From Rhodospirillaceae bacterium (GTDB lineage: Bacteria > Pseudomonadota > Alphaproteobacteria > Rhodospirillales > Rhodospirillaceae): a stretch of 64,000 nt of DNA. Shown in pieces: positions 8,983 to 18,404 of this stretch; position 1 is the first letter of the stretch; each line of letters opens with the position of its first letter. The position numbers were made by a program, and so were the translations under genes. The notes below the pieces were generated by a model. The model saw only the letters and a program-made list of their open reading frames with translations, did not search any database and had not been told where the DNA came from. The DNA is taken from contig JAQWQC010000025.1 of the NCBI GenBank assembly GCA_029245025.1, forward strand, positions 153,678 through 217,677, in the 5' to 3' direction.

Positions 8983-10329
8983 CTAATTCGTTCCCGCTGG
9001 TCTCCAGGTTACCCGGCTGAGACTTTCCCTATAGGCTTTGAGGCCATATGCGATTAGGAGTGATCCCAGTGATCCCATCACAATGGTGACTAGCGCCATA
9101 GAGAAATGAATTTGATCGGGGTCGCCGAACACGTTGTCGGTCACCCAGCCCATGGCAAAGGGACCTAAACCTGCACCGCCAATGCCGATGACTAGAATGT
9201 AAACTGAAGTTACAACGCCACGCAGTTGGTTGGGGGTCATGTCGTTAACGGCAGCCAACGCTTGAGCAGGTGGCCAATTTGAGAAAATGCCTGCGATGGC
9301 AAACATTGCAAGGCAAAGCTCTGGCGTTGGCATCAGTGGGGCGATTGATGTGCCGATAGTGAGACCCACGCCACCCCAAAGAACGGTGCGCATGGCGCCA
9401 TCGGAGTTGCCTTTGTCCTTGAACCATACAGTTATATAGCCGCTAGAAACTGCAGATAAAATTCCAAACATACCGCCGAAAATACCGTACCAAATGCTGA
9501 ACTGCGGAATTGACCACCCATGAACGCGATCAAACAAAGACGGTAGCCAGTTCACCCAACCGTAGACGGCCATCAGAATGAAGGCGACGCCGAAATGGTG
9601 GCAGATCAGGGTTGTTTTGTTTTGATTCAGGAACGCAAAAATCTCAGCCCACGAAGGCTTCTCACTTTTGTCTTTTGCTATTTCTTTGCGCTTCGGTTCA
9701 CGCACAGTGAAGATCATAAGAAGCGCCGGAATAAGGCCCGCAAGGCCGATGATGATAAATACCGCCTGCCAGCCAGGGACGAGGCCTAAGAACGGCATGT
9801 TGACGCCCTGCATGGTGAACGCGATCAGTAATCCGCCGAAAACATACACCAGGCCTGTGCCAAAGGCGGTAGCCATTGTGTAAATACCGAACGCTTTCGG
9901 TCGGTCGCGAGGTTCGAATAGGTCGCCAATAAGCGACGATGTGCAGGGGTTCAAAGTTGCTTCGCCAATACCAACTCCGACGCGCATGCCGAACAGACCT
10001 CCAAAGCTACGAACTAGGCCGCATCCTGCCGTAAATAGACTCCAGATCGCTGTGCCTGCACTCAGAATGCGAACGCGATTGAACCTGTCGGCGGCCCAGC
10101 CAATGGGTATGACGAAAAGGGAATAGAAGACGGCGAACGCCAGGCCCTGAATCTGACCCATCTGCGTGTCGCTGAAACCCAAATCTGCTTGGATGGCCGG
10201 AGTTAGCAAACCGACAATAAGGCGGTCCATAAAGCCAAAGAAATAGGCGAAGACGATAACCCCGAGGCAATACCAAGAGTAGCGCGGACTAGACCCCGCT
10301 GATTCAGGTGCTTGGTTTGCTTCAGCCAT
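8983..10329 (-). CDS. MFS transporter
   Basis: 448 residues with about 12 membrane helices split by a charged central loop (REPKRKEIAKDKSEKPSW). The N-terminal MDRLIVGLLTPAIQADLGFSD and WAADRFNRVRILS are the classic helix 1 and loop 2-3 signatures of the major facilitator superfamily, in a form often seen in the spinster/anion-symporter branch. It converges on the HMG-CoA lyase-type gene (49 bp apart) and may import the acid that module degrades. That link is inference from position only. Confidence 0.85.
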   Translation of the reverse strand: MAEANQAPESAGSSPRYSWYCLGVIVFAYFFGFMDRLIVGLLTPAIQADLGFSDTQMGQIQGLAFAVFYSLFVIPIGWAADRFNRVRILSAGTAIWSLFTAGCGLVRSFGGLFGMRVGVGIGEATLNPCTSSLIGDLFEPRDRPKAFGIYTMATAFGTGLVYVFGGLLIAFTMQGVNMPFLGLVPGWQAVFIIIGLAGLIPALLMIFTVREPKRKEIAKDKSEKPSWAEIFAFLNQNKTTLICHHFGVAFILMAVYGWVNWLPSLFDRVHGWSIPQFSIWYGIFGGMFGILSAVSSGYITVWFKDKGNSDGAMRTVLWGGVGLTIGTSIAPLMPTPELCLAMFAIAGIFSNWPPAQALAAVNDMTPNQLRGVVTSVYILVIGIGGAGLGPFAMGWVTDNVFGDPDQIHFSMALVTIVMGSLGSLLIAYGLKAYRESLSRVTWRPAGTN

Positions 10330-10713
10330 TGATAATATCCCCCAGGAAAAAAAGCTGATTGTCTGTAGCAGGACTGGGTTCGATTCGCCAGCGGCCAGGT
10401 CCTCAAAGAGGGTTTTCTGCCTCCAAATGGGTGCCTACGGAGGGCAAAACCGTTAATCGCTGTGGGGCCGCGACATGCATGCACTCAACCATTTCCGCAC
10501 ACTTGGCCGACCAAACCTTCGTGTCTCCCCTCTGTGTTTCGGGACGATGACGATGGGGTAGCACCGGGAGTGTGCGACGCCACCGGACGAGTGCCGCTGA
10601 ATTATTGATATTGGCTAACCACACGATATTTTTCAACGCACGCAATTCATGCGTGGCTATGTGGATTGTGGTCATGACTTAGAAGGTGGTCGGGACGTTG
10701 ATTATCGCTCGAC
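10330..10713. other. Intergenic stretch without recognisable gene
   Basis: These 384 bases separate two minus-strand genes, the MFS transporter and a methyltransferase. All open frames here are short and have shadow-like composition. I see no tRNA, clear terminator or repeat. The promoter of the MFS gene is expected in the part nearest 10330. Confidence 0.5.
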
Positions 10714-11841
10714 CTAAGCCTCGGGTTTTTGTGCAACCGGCACAAACCATTTCATGGTTCCGTCAGGCTGATCGACAAGGCCGCTCCAAATATTCTCTTT
10801 GGGAAATCCTGCCTGCAAGAATAGATCATCCGGATCATTGGTAGCGTAGGTCACCAAATACGGCTCGTTGTTGTGCAGTTGGTCCCAGCGGAAATCGAAC
10901 TGTTCAAACAAGGGAAAATCGTTAAATCGTAGACGGAGGTCTTGGTGCACGGCAATGCCACCCGGTTTGAGAATGCGATAGCTCTCTTTGAACATGCCCT
11001 CCGTAACTTTTTGCGGCATTTCGTGCATGGCGTTGTGCGACACCACCAAGTCAAAATAGTTGTCTGGAAACTTGGTGCTGTCTGCGCTTCGCTGGTGAAA
11101 ATGGACAGTAACACCAAGACTTTCTGCGCGGGCGTGGGCATAGCGGAGAAGGCCAGGTGCGACATCAATGGCATGGACTTCTGAGTCAGGGTAGGCCATG
11201 GCGTAGGGTGTTGAAGAGGACCCTGCAGAGCAGCCGATATCCAAAATGCGTTTGGGTTCAAATCCGGGGTATCGATTCTTCAGAAACGCCTGGATGATTT
11301 CGCCTTTGCTGTACCCGGTGCCAACGCCCATGCCCATGGAATAGATGTTGCCGCCGCCTTCGTATAGCGCCCCAGCTGTAACATCCCCTTCGCCACGGTC
11401 ATAAGCATAGGTGCCGACTTGCCTATGGATCGCTACTTCTTTGATTCCGTTGGGCACCTCGAAGTCAGGGTCTAGCTCTAGTGAGCCTTTTTTGTCGGGG
11501 GAACTGGTTAGCCGCCGATAGGACGCACCTAGGGTGTCGATATTTCGATAGATTGGGTCTGCGACTGACTCCCACATTAAATCCTGGGCCATAGTGTTAA
11601 GCGCGATAGACATCTGGTAGTCGGGATCTGACAACATCACATGGCCAATTTCTCGCCAGCTTTCTGGAGCTCGTCCGCGGGTTTTTTCAAACGCTGGCTT
11701 TCCACGCTGCTCATAGATATCCTTTTTGCGGGGCTGAATTTGCTGGCCGACGTGATGCTTTAGGGAAATTACATATTGCTGGAGTGCCAACTCATCGTGG
11801 TTGGGCGGGCTCAGCATTTCGTGGCTGGGATTGCGGACCAT
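10714..11841 (-). CDS. Class I SAM-dependent methyltransferase
   Basis: 375 residues. The C-terminal half is a Rossmann-type methyltransferase with the SAM-binding loop LDIGCSAGSSS (about 200-210), the acidic motif EVHAIDVAPGLL, and FDLVVSHNAMHEMP. The N-terminal 190 residues form an all-alpha-looking extra domain (QQYVISLKHHVGQQIQPR) that may bind substrate. No substrate can be named. It lies 90 bp downstream of an ArsM-like methyltransferase on the same strand, so the two may form a unit. Confidence 0.82.
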   Translation of the reverse strand: MVRNPSHEMLSPPNHDELALQQYVISLKHHVGQQIQPRKKDIYEQRGKPAFEKTRGRAPESWREIGHVMLSDPDYQMSIALNTMAQDLMWESVADPIYRNIDTLGASYRRLTSSPDKKGSLELDPDFEVPNGIKEVAIHRQVGTYAYDRGEGDVTAGALYEGGGNIYSMGMGVGTGYSKGEIIQAFLKNRYPGFEPKRILDIGCSAGSSSTPYAMAYPDSEVHAIDVAPGLLRYAHARAESLGVTVHFHQRSADSTKFPDNYFDLVVSHNAMHEMPQKVTEGMFKESYRILKPGGIAVHQDLRLRFNDFPLFEQFDFRWDQLHNNEPYLVTYATNDPDDLFLQAGFPKENIWSGLVDQPDGTMKWFVPVAQKPEA

Positions 11842-11931
11842 GGGCGACCTCTAGGCGCGAATTGAAATCGTGAGGGCAGTATACTAGTTCTAATCGTTAC
11901 CCCAATGCCCGCTAATTATCTTCGACTATAA

Positions 11932-13083
11932 TCAACAGCAATCTGTCTCTGGAGCGCAGCGGGGGTCTTCATTGATGTGTGTTGCTGGGGCCACGCCAGC
12001 TTTGGTTTCCGATGGCGCGCGGAGGGCGTCTCGTGTGCAATCAAAAGGAATTTGCTCGGCAACCTCAGTTTGCGCAGGTACCGCGTAGAAATTCGACGCA
12101 TAGGGCTCTGACGTAAGAATTTTGTATGTCTTCTCGCATACGGCCATCGGCTGGCCCCGAAGATAAGTGTGACCATCATCATCTGCGACGCTGGAGAAAG
12201 GCCCTTTATAGATGACCGCTTCATTCTTATCCCAGCATGGACCTTCTTTCCCTTTCCAGGCGAGAACCGTAACCGAACGATATTCGATACCGTCGACCAC
12301 TTGCCACGGAGCAGAATCACGCTTGTCGAGTGTGATGCCATAAAATCCAACCTCTTCCAGTAGAGCGACAAACTCGTGCTCCTGAAGCGCACCAGAAATA
12401 CACCCGCTCCAAAGGTCATCGTCACTCTTGAGATGCTCGGGGGAGGTTTCATCTGACACTATGTCTGAAATGGCGATGCGTCCGCCCTTTTTTAACACAC
12501 GAAAAATTTCTCTAAACAGCGCTGGTTTGTCTGTGTCTGATACGAGATTAAGGACGCAGTTTGATACGATGACGTCTACAGAATTATCTTCTACGAGTGG
12601 GTTGGTCGTCCGTTGCTTGGCACGTGCCTTTTCAAAATCTGCTAAAGCGGAGGCTGAATTTAGAGGGGTCTTAGCAAGAAGCCGGTTCATTTCTGTCAGG
12701 TCGGTTGCCAGATCTTCAATGTTCCCTTTGCGAAACTCGACGTTAGCGTACCCAGTACGCTCTGCAACGATGGGTGCGTTACGTCTTGCGACGTCGAGCA
12801 TTTCGTCGGTCATATCGATACCAATGACCTTGCCCTCCGGCCCGACGACCTGGGAGGCAATAAAACAGATTTTCCCCGTGCCAGAGCCAAGGTCGAGCAC
12901 GGTTTCGCCCCTTCGCACATATTGGGACGGGTCTCCGCAACCGTAGTCTCTCTCGATGACTTCTTCTGGAATGATCTTCAGATATTGCGGGTTATAGTCG
13001 ACCGGGCAGCATAACGCGTCTTCCCGCTCTTGTGCGCCCGCGCCATAGCGCGCTTTGACAACGTCTTGGACCATATCTTGCAT
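11932..13083 (-). CDS. ArsM-like methyltransferase with C-terminal Cys pair
   Basis: 383 residues from the chosen ATG at 13083, preceded by GGGGA at suitable spacing; an upstream TTG-type extension is less likely. The SAM loop LDLGSGTGK is at 64-71 and the family's cysteines appear in ALCCPVDY (25-26), DYGCGDPS (C49) and WSGCISGALQEHEF, the arrangement seen in arsenite methyltransferases and their relatives. A C-terminal extension contains further cysteines and ends DPRCAPETDCC, a possible metal(loid)-binding tail. No arsR, arsB or arsC lies nearby, so arsenic methylation is plausible but other thiophilic substrates are not excluded. Confidence 0.7.
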   Translation of the reverse strand: MQDMVQDVVKARYGAGAQEREDALCCPVDYNPQYLKIIPEEVIERDYGCGDPSQYVRRGETVLDLGSGTGKICFIASQVVGPEGKVIGIDMTDEMLDVARRNAPIVAERTGYANVEFRKGNIEDLATDLTEMNRLLAKTPLNSASALADFEKARAKQRTTNPLVEDNSVDVIVSNCVLNLVSDTDKPALFREIFRVLKKGGRIAISDIVSDETSPEHLKSDDDLWSGCISGALQEHEFVALLEEVGFYGITLDKRDSAPWQVVDGIEYRSVTVLAWKGKEGPCWDKNEAVIYKGPFSSVADDDGHTYLRGQPMAVCEKTYKILTSEPYASNFYAVPAQTEVAEQIPFDCTRDALRAPSETKAGVAPATHINEDPRCAPETDCC

Positions 13084-13217
13084 CGGTGGAAATCCCCTAG
13101 TAGGTCGCCTAAGTTTCGATCTGCGAACTGAGAGTCTGAGTCTTATCATAGTTCCTCATTTGGCACTCAAGCCGGGCTCCTCTACCCCTTCACGATTACG
13201 TGTGGTTTGTTAAGGTT

Positions 13218-14240
13218 ATGATTACAAAGCAGTTGGTTTACGTGCATAGCGTTGTTTTGGTCGTCTTTGGCCTGTTCAGCGCGTCAGAGGCCGCGGTGGC
13301 TGAGCCGCCTAAGGTAGCGGGATTCGCAGCGCCTGGGACCGCGGGTGAAATCTACTGGCAAAAATTTGAAGATGCCGTAGACGCCCTAAGTGATGGCCGT
13401 CTGGGTGTGACCCTGATGGTTCAGGGTGAGGCAGGGCCCGAAGAAACCCAATTTGCTGGGTTACGCCGCAATCGGCTGCAAATGGCCGGTATTTCAACAG
13501 GCACTCTTGGGCTTGCTTTGTCTGAATTGGCGGTCCTAAGGGCGCCGTTTCTTTTCGAGTCCATTGAAGAAGCGTCATACGTGCTCGATACGCATCTTCT
13601 TAGGTCCATGGAGGCTCGATTTGCCGAGAAGAACTTAGTGCTTTTGTCTTGGATGATGGACGGATGGATGGATTTGTACACAAAATTTCCGGTCCGTATT
13701 CCTGCCGATTTAAGTGCCCGAAAAATACGGGTTTCTACAGATGATTCAGCTTTACTATACATGGCCGCGCTTGATGCCGATGTTATCCAAATTCCGTTGA
13801 GCGACGTCATACCGGGAATGCAGACTGGGTTGGTCGAAGGAGGGGAGCAAAGCACCCAGATTTTTGCATTGGCAGGGCTTGATGCAACTGCCAATCACTT
13901 CACCTTAACCCACCATGCGTATTCGACAGCAGGCGTCGTCGCAAATAAAACGTGGTGGGACAGTTTGTCAATTGAAGAGCAGAAGGTGTATCGCGGTGCT
14001 ATACCGGATGCCAATTGGTATCGTGATTTGGTACTCGACCGGAACGCTCTCTATTTGAAAAGAGCACAAGAAGACGGTCTAAATGTTGTTTATCCCTCAG
14101 CAGAAGAGCGCGCACTTTGGCAACAGCTGGGTCAGAATATTTATAATGACTTGATTCGAGACATCGGCGGTAACGCAGCTGAGCTGTACGCAGAAATTAT
14201 GCGGACTAAGGAAGAATTTGCGTCCCTGCGCGTCAACTAA
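13218..14240 (+). CDS. TRAP-type solute-binding protein (DctP family)
   Basis: About 340 residues with a signal peptide (hydrophobic VVLVVFGLFSASEA, cleavage near AVAEP). The mature part follows the DctP pattern: PGTAGEIYWQKFEDAVDALSDGRL, LGLALSELAVLRAPFLF, then SARKIRVSTDDSALLYMAAL and the ligand-helix region VIPGMQTGLVEGGEQS. These periplasmic proteins deliver organic acids or similar solutes to DctQ/DctM membrane subunits, neither of which is present here, so this is an orphan binding protein. A GTG at 13200 is an alternative start. An MFS/GPH symporter gene follows in the same direction. Confidence 0.8.
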   Translation: MITKQLVYVHSVVLVVFGLFSASEAAVAEPPKVAGFAAPGTAGEIYWQKFEDAVDALSDGRLGVTLMVQGEAGPEETQFAGLRRNRLQMAGISTGTLGLALSELAVLRAPFLFESIEEASYVLDTHLLRSMEARFAEKNLVLLSWMMDGWMDLYTKFPVRIPADLSARKIRVSTDDSALLYMAALDADVIQIPLSDVIPGMQTGLVEGGEQSTQIFALAGLDATANHFTLTHHAYSTAGVVANKTWWDSLSIEEQKVYRGAIPDANWYRDLVLDRNALYLKRAQEDGLNVVYPSAEERALWQQLGQNIYNDLIRDIGGNAAELYAEIMRTKEEFASLRVN

Positions 14241-14349
14241 CCCCGCGTACTCAGTAATTTAACCATCTAACGAATGGGCGATATCCCTAAGTATTTGGCA
14301 AAGCAGGAAAACCTGCATAATACGGAATGAATGGTGTCCAGGGGGAAGT

Positions 14350-15729
14350 ATGAACGATTCACCAAATGTGGATATTAAGATTCCGTTGGCTGTGGCCATC
14401 GGTTGGGGCGTCGGCACGGTCGTACCTTCGATCATGTTCAACATCACGAACATCTGGTTAATGCCCTACATGACCAATTTCTTGGGAATCGCGGCGGCCG
14501 CAGCTGGAAGTATCTTTTTCTTGTCAAAAATTTATGACGCTGTCACAGATCCCCTGATGGGTGTGATCAGTGACAAGACACGCACACGGTGGGGTCGCCA
14601 TCGGCCGTACCTTGTGTTGGGTGCAATTATTAGCGCGCTATCGATACTGGCTCTTTTCGCGCCTCCGAGCGCTGTCAGTGCCGATATAGCTGTGTGGTAC
14701 ATGCTATTTGCCCTGATCCTGTATTCTACCGGCTATACGATCTTTAATGTTCCTTATTTGGCCATGCCGGCTGAGATGACGCAGAACTTCCATGATCGTT
14801 CATTTTTGATGTCGTGGCGCGTTACCGCGATCCAGGTGGCTCAGATCGGTGCGTTGATCGGTTCGTCATTTCTCCTGTCCATTTTTGGCGATGACCGTCA
14901 GGGTTACGCGCTTGTCGCGTGGATCATGGCTGGTCTTATTGTTTTAGCAGGCTTTACCAGCTTTGGCATGACCGCCAAGGCCCGCTTTCATCAGGTGCCG
15001 CATGGTCCAACTCCGCCATTCCGTGAGCAGCTTCGAACAGTTGCTGGCAACAAACCGTTCCTTCAGCTGGTCGGCATCAAATTCCTGATGCTATTGGCGA
15101 ACTCCTTCAGCTTTGGCGCGTACGCCTATTTTGTGCTTCGCGTACTCCAAGAAAACACAGATACCATGGGCTACATGTTTATCGCATCGACGTCATCTGC
15201 TCTCCTCGCCATACCGATCTGGCTTCGCATCTCAAAGATTATTGGCAAGCAAAAGTCTTTGATGATCGCGTGTGGCATACTTACTTTGACCAGTGCGTCT
15301 TGGTTGTTAGCTGGGCCCGGTGATCCATTGTTTATGATTTTACTCCGACCCCTTGGAACCGGCATTGCGGCCGCCGGTATGCTGATGATCGGACAGTCTA
15401 TGCTGCCAGACACGATAGAGTACGACCGGCGGCGAACAGGTCTGGAGCGTGCCGGTATATTTGCAGGAATCTATACCACAGCCGAGAAAATGGCCTACGC
15501 GTTTGGACCTGCTTTGACCGGCTTCTTGCTGAGTTCTATGGGGTACGTGTCTGGCACTGAAGGGATGGCAATAGAACAGCCAGAAAGTGCCATTACGGCT
15601 ATCTATATTGCAATCGGTATTGCACCGGGAGTCTGTCTGCTAGGGGCAATTTCTCTCACTAAGTTTTACAAACTCGATGAAGAAAAATTAAAGGCAACGA
15701 CGCTAGAAGAGGTGGTCCCTGCTCAGTAA
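14350..15729 (+). CDS. GPH-family sugar/cation symporter (MFS)
   Basis: 459 residues with about 12 membrane helices. The sequence YDAVTDPLMGVISDKTRTRW with GRHRPYLVLG is the diagnostic N-terminal motif of the glycoside-pentoside-hexuronide:cation symporter family (MelB-like). The later segment QSMLPDTIEYDRRRTG is the matching C-terminal-half signature. It would carry a sugar, glycoside or related solute with Na+ or H+ across the inner membrane. A GGGGGAAG ribosome-binding-like sequence precedes the ATG. A strong bidirectional terminator follows at 15756-15788. Confidence 0.88.
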   Translation: MNDSPNVDIKIPLAVAIGWGVGTVVPSIMFNITNIWLMPYMTNFLGIAAAAAGSIFFLSKIYDAVTDPLMGVISDKTRTRWGRHRPYLVLGAIISALSILALFAPPSAVSADIAVWYMLFALILYSTGYTIFNVPYLAMPAEMTQNFHDRSFLMSWRVTAIQVAQIGALIGSSFLLSIFGDDRQGYALVAWIMAGLIVLAGFTSFGMTAKARFHQVPHGPTPPFREQLRTVAGNKPFLQLVGIKFLMLLANSFSFGAYAYFVLRVLQENTDTMGYMFIASTSSALLAIPIWLRISKIIGKQKSLMIACGILTLTSASWLLAGPGDPLFMILLRPLGTGIAAAGMLMIGQSMLPDTIEYDRRRTGLERAGIFAGIYTTAEKMAYAFGPALTGFLLSSMGYVSGTEGMAIEQPESAITAIYIAIGIAPGVCLLGAISLTKFYKLDEEKLKATTLEEVVPAQ

Positions 15730-15755
15730 GGCGGGCGGTCTCAATACTCGGCTAA

Positions 15756-15788
15756 AAAACGGCGCCACTCAGAAGAGGGCGCCGTTTT
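15756..15788. terminator. Bidirectional intrinsic terminator
   Basis: An 11-bp perfect inverted repeat, AAAACGGCGCC and GGCGCCGTTTT, brackets an 11-base loop and gives A and T runs on both outer sides. It sits between the convergent symporter and icd genes and should stop transcription from both. Confidence 0.9.
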
Positions 15789-15810
15789 AATGGGATCTAA
15801 ATGCTTGTGA

Positions 15811-17025
15811 TCACCCCATCTCAGCCTGAAGCATTTCATCAAGCTTCTCTAGGAATTGGCTGGTGGTCATCCACGCCTGTTCTGGCCCAATGAGGATTGC
15901 GAGATCCTTAGTCATAAAGCCAGATTCAACGGCATCAATACACACCTTCTCAAGCGTTTCTGCAAAATCGACAACCTCAGGTGTGCCATCAAATTCACCT
16001 CGATACTTAAGGCCTCGTGTCCAGGCGAAGATGGATGCGATCGGGTTGGTTGATGTTTCTTTACCTTCCTGATGAAGGCGATAGTGGCGCGTTACAGTAC
16101 CGTGTGCTGCTTCCGCTTCCACAGTCTTGCCATCGGGCGTCATGAGAACTGAGGTCATAAGGCCAAGTGATCCGAAGCCCTGCGCAACAGTATCTGACTG
16201 CACGTCACCATCGTAGTTCTTGCAAGCCCAAACGTAACCGCCAGACCATTTCATGGCACAGGCAACCATGTCGTCAATGAGCCGGTGCTCATAGGTCAAG
16301 CCTTTGGCGTCGAACTGACCTTTAAACTCGCTATCGAACACTTCTTGGAACAAGTCTTTGAAACGACCGTCGTAGGCTTTAAGAATGGTATTCTTTGTCG
16401 ATAGATACACCGGATAGTTCCGTTGTAGGCCGTAATTCATGCAGGCCCGAGCAAAGCCCCGGATTGATTCATCAAGGTTGTACATACCCATCGCGATACC
16501 TGACTCTGGAAATTCGTAAACTTCCAAGTCGATCGCGTCACTGCCGTCAGCCGGCTGAAACTTCATGGTAAGTGTGCCAGCACCGGGGACCTTAAAATCT
16601 GTTGCGCGGTATTGATCACCGAAAGCATGACGTCCGATTACAATAGGTTCCGTCCACCCCGGAACGTATCGCGGAACGTTAGAGCAAATAATTGGTTCAC
16701 GGAAAACGGTGCCGCCGAGAATGTTTCTGATCGTCCCATTTGGAGAGCGCCACATTTTCTTTAGGCTGAACTCTTCAACCCGCTGTTCGTCAGGTGTGAT
16801 CGTCGCGCATTTAACGCCGACACCATATTCTTTAATGGCGTTGGCTGCATCGATGGTAATTTGATCATCAGTGGCATCCCGGGCTTCAACGCCCAGATCG
16901 AAGTACTTCAAGTCTACGTCGAGGTACGGCAGAATAAGTTTGCCCTTAATGAACTCCCAAATGATTCGTGTCATCTCATCGCCGTCGAGTTCGACGATGG
17001 GGTTCTTAACTTTGATCTTACTCAC
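15811..17025 (-). CDS. icd: NADP-dependent isocitrate dehydrogenase (eukaryote-type)
   Basis: 404 residues from a GTG at 17025, chosen because GGAAGGGGG lies 7-8 bases upstream and the homologous N-terminus is (M/V)[20 protein letters not shown] longer frame extends to 17127 but adds a non-homologous leader. The enzyme converts isocitrate and NADP+ to 2-oxoglutarate, CO2 and NADPH in the TCA cycle. Its sequence ([37 protein letters not shown]) is that of the homodimeric eukaryote-like branch common in Alphaproteobacteria, not the E. coli type. Confidence 0.95.
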   Translation of the reverse strand: MSKIKVKNPIVELDGDEMTRIIWEFIKGKLILPYLDVDLKYFDLGVEARDATDDQITIDAANAIKEYGVGVKCATITPDEQRVEEFSLKKMWRSPNGTIRNILGGTVFREPIICSNVPRYVPGWTEPIVIGRHAFGDQYRATDFKVPGAGTLTMKFQPADGSDAIDLEVYEFPESGIAMGMYNLDESIRGFARACMNYGLQRNYPVYLSTKNTILKAYDGRFKDLFQEVFDSEFKGQFDAKGLTYEHRLIDDMVACAMKWSGGYVWACKNYDGDVQSDTVAQGFGSLGLMTSVLMTPDGKTVEAEAAHGTVTRHYRLHQEGKETSTNPIASIFAWTRGLKYRGEFDGTPEVVDFAETLEKVCIDAVESGFMTKDLAILIGPEQAWMTTSQFLEKLDEMLQAEMG

Positions 17026-17151
17026 TGATGGCCCCCTTCCGAAGCGGGATTGTCCCGCTTGATCTTTTGAGGCTATGCCTCGTGTTTGAGTGCCGGGAAA
17101 GTAGGGCAATGGGGCGTTTGGGCGCAAGCCCGGAGGCGTGTCAGTTCAGGT

Positions 17152-17763
17152 TTATGACAGATCGGGATGCCCAGGACCGGAATTCGGCTCTAAATCGGCC
17201 AATTTCCGGCCAATCGTGGGTAAAATTTCGGCCACAGACCGGACGACAGTGAACAAGCTATCCGTCGGGCCATAGGAAAACCCACCTTTATCCATCTTTT
17301 CGGTCATCGAGATCAGGTCATCCCAATATCCATTCCAATTGGCGAGGACGACCGGCTTATTGTGTACGGACAGTTGCCGCCAGGTGATGATCTCAAAAAA
17401 TTCTTCTAGTGTTCCAATACCACCAGGTAATACGCAAAACGCGTCTGACCGCTCGAACATCGTCTTTTTTCTGGTGTGCATGCTAGGGACAACGACCATC
17501 TCGGCGGATTGATGGCTGATTTCCCTATCGTTTAGAAAATCCGGTATGATGCCGGTTGCCTGCCCACCTCGAGTTAATACAGCGTCACAGACCGCGCCCA
17601 TTAGGCCAACGGACCCGCCACCAAAAACGAGCCGTACCTGTGAGTCTGCCATATCCTCGCCAAGTTCTTTGGCAAAGCTTAAGAAATCGGGGTCTTCTCC
17701 TGCACGGGACCCGCAAAAAATACAGAGACTAAAACCAACTTCTTGAGAATGGTTCTTGAGCAT
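17152..17763 (-). CDS. LOG-family nucleoside monophosphate phosphoribohydrolase
   Basis: 203 residues with the LOG (TIGR00730) signature: CIFCGSRAG at the N-terminus, LVFGGGSVGLMG (46-55), and the catalytic PGGIGTLEE (113-121) followed by ITWRQLSVHNKPVVLAN. LOG enzymes release the base from cytokinin riboside 5'-monophosphates or AMP. In non-plant-associated bacteria they are thought to act in nucleotide salvage. It stands alone between icd (same strand) and the divergent cytochrome c' gene. Confidence 0.9.
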   Translation of the reverse strand: MLKNHSQEVGFSLCIFCGSRAGEDPDFLSFAKELGEDMADSQVRLVFGGGSVGLMGAVCDAVLTRGGQATGIIPDFLNDREISHQSAEMVVVPSMHTRKKTMFERSDAFCVLPGGIGTLEEFFEIITWRQLSVHNKPVVLANWNGYWDDLISMTEKMDKGGFSYGPTDSLFTVVRSVAEILPTIGRKLADLEPNSGPGHPDLS

Positions 17764-17890
17764 GGTTTCGTGCCATAACGCTTTTGAAGCTCGGGTTGCC
17801 AGTATGAACGGAACTATGTACTTCTAATCCGTACGCTTTATCTATAGACGATAAACGACACAGACAAATAGGGATTGGTCGGAGGAAAAT

Positions 17891-18328
17891 ATGACGGTGA
17901 AGGCTCTTTCTATCGTGCTTGCGGCAGCAGTTTTTTCAGTTGGGCTGTCGTCAGCTCAAGCGGCTGACAAGGACGTTATCGATTATCGTCAGAATTTGAT
18001 GAAATCGCTGGGCGCGCATGCGTCTGGTTTGGGCGCTATTGCTCAAAATAAAGTTCCTTATGCGGATAACTTGGCTCATCACGCAGATGCGATTGCAGCG
18101 GCGGCCGACGCTGCCCTATTAGCATTTGAGCAAAATCTCCCTGGCGGAACGTCTGCCGCCAACATCTGGGAAGACTGGGATGATTTTGAGGCACGTTTTA
18201 TGAGTCTTGCTAGTGCGGCCCGAGAAGTTGCGGCTGCGGCCCGGAGCGGTGGCATGGCAGAGGCAGGTCCAAAAATGGGTGGCCTGTTTATTTGCAAGTC
18301 CTGCCACGATACGTATCGAACTAAATAA
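17891..18328 (+). CDS. Cytochrome c'/c556-type haem protein
   Basis: 145 residues. A signal peptide (VLAAAVFSVGLSSAQAAD) directs it to the periplasm. The four-helix pattern DYRQNLMKSLGAHASGLGAI is typical of the cytochrome c' family, and the single haem motif CKSCH sits at the extreme C-terminus (135-139). GGAGGAAA provides a good ribosome binding site. It converges on a cytochrome b gene; both may serve one periplasm-facing electron-transfer step or nitric-oxide handling. Confidence 0.9.
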   Translation: MTVKALSIVLAAAVFSVGLSSAQAADKDVIDYRQNLMKSLGAHASGLGAIAQNKVPYADNLAHHADAIAAAADAALLAFEQNLPGGTSAANIWEDWDDFEARFMSLASAAREVAAAARSGGMAEAGPKMGGLFICKSCHDTYRTK

Positions 18329-18353
18329 GACCTTTCGGAAAATCTCTGAATTT

Positions 18354-18392
18354 AGCCGCCGGTGCCTTGATTGAGACCGGCGGCTTTTTCTT
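18354..18392. terminator. Intrinsic terminator between convergent cytochrome genes
   Basis: Ten-bp perfect inverted repeat AGCCGCCGGT / ACCGGCGGCT with a 12-base loop, followed by TTTTCTTT on the plus strand. It ends the cytochrome c' transcript and lies 20-50 bp from the stop of the convergent cytochrome b gene. Confidence 0.88.
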
Positions 18393-18404
18393 TATTTCTG
18401 GCTC

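Noticed and set aside
17026..17127. N-terminal extension of isocitrate dehydrogenase
   Set aside because: The added residues have no family counterpart and a GTG with a strong ribosome binding site gives the standard 404-residue protein.
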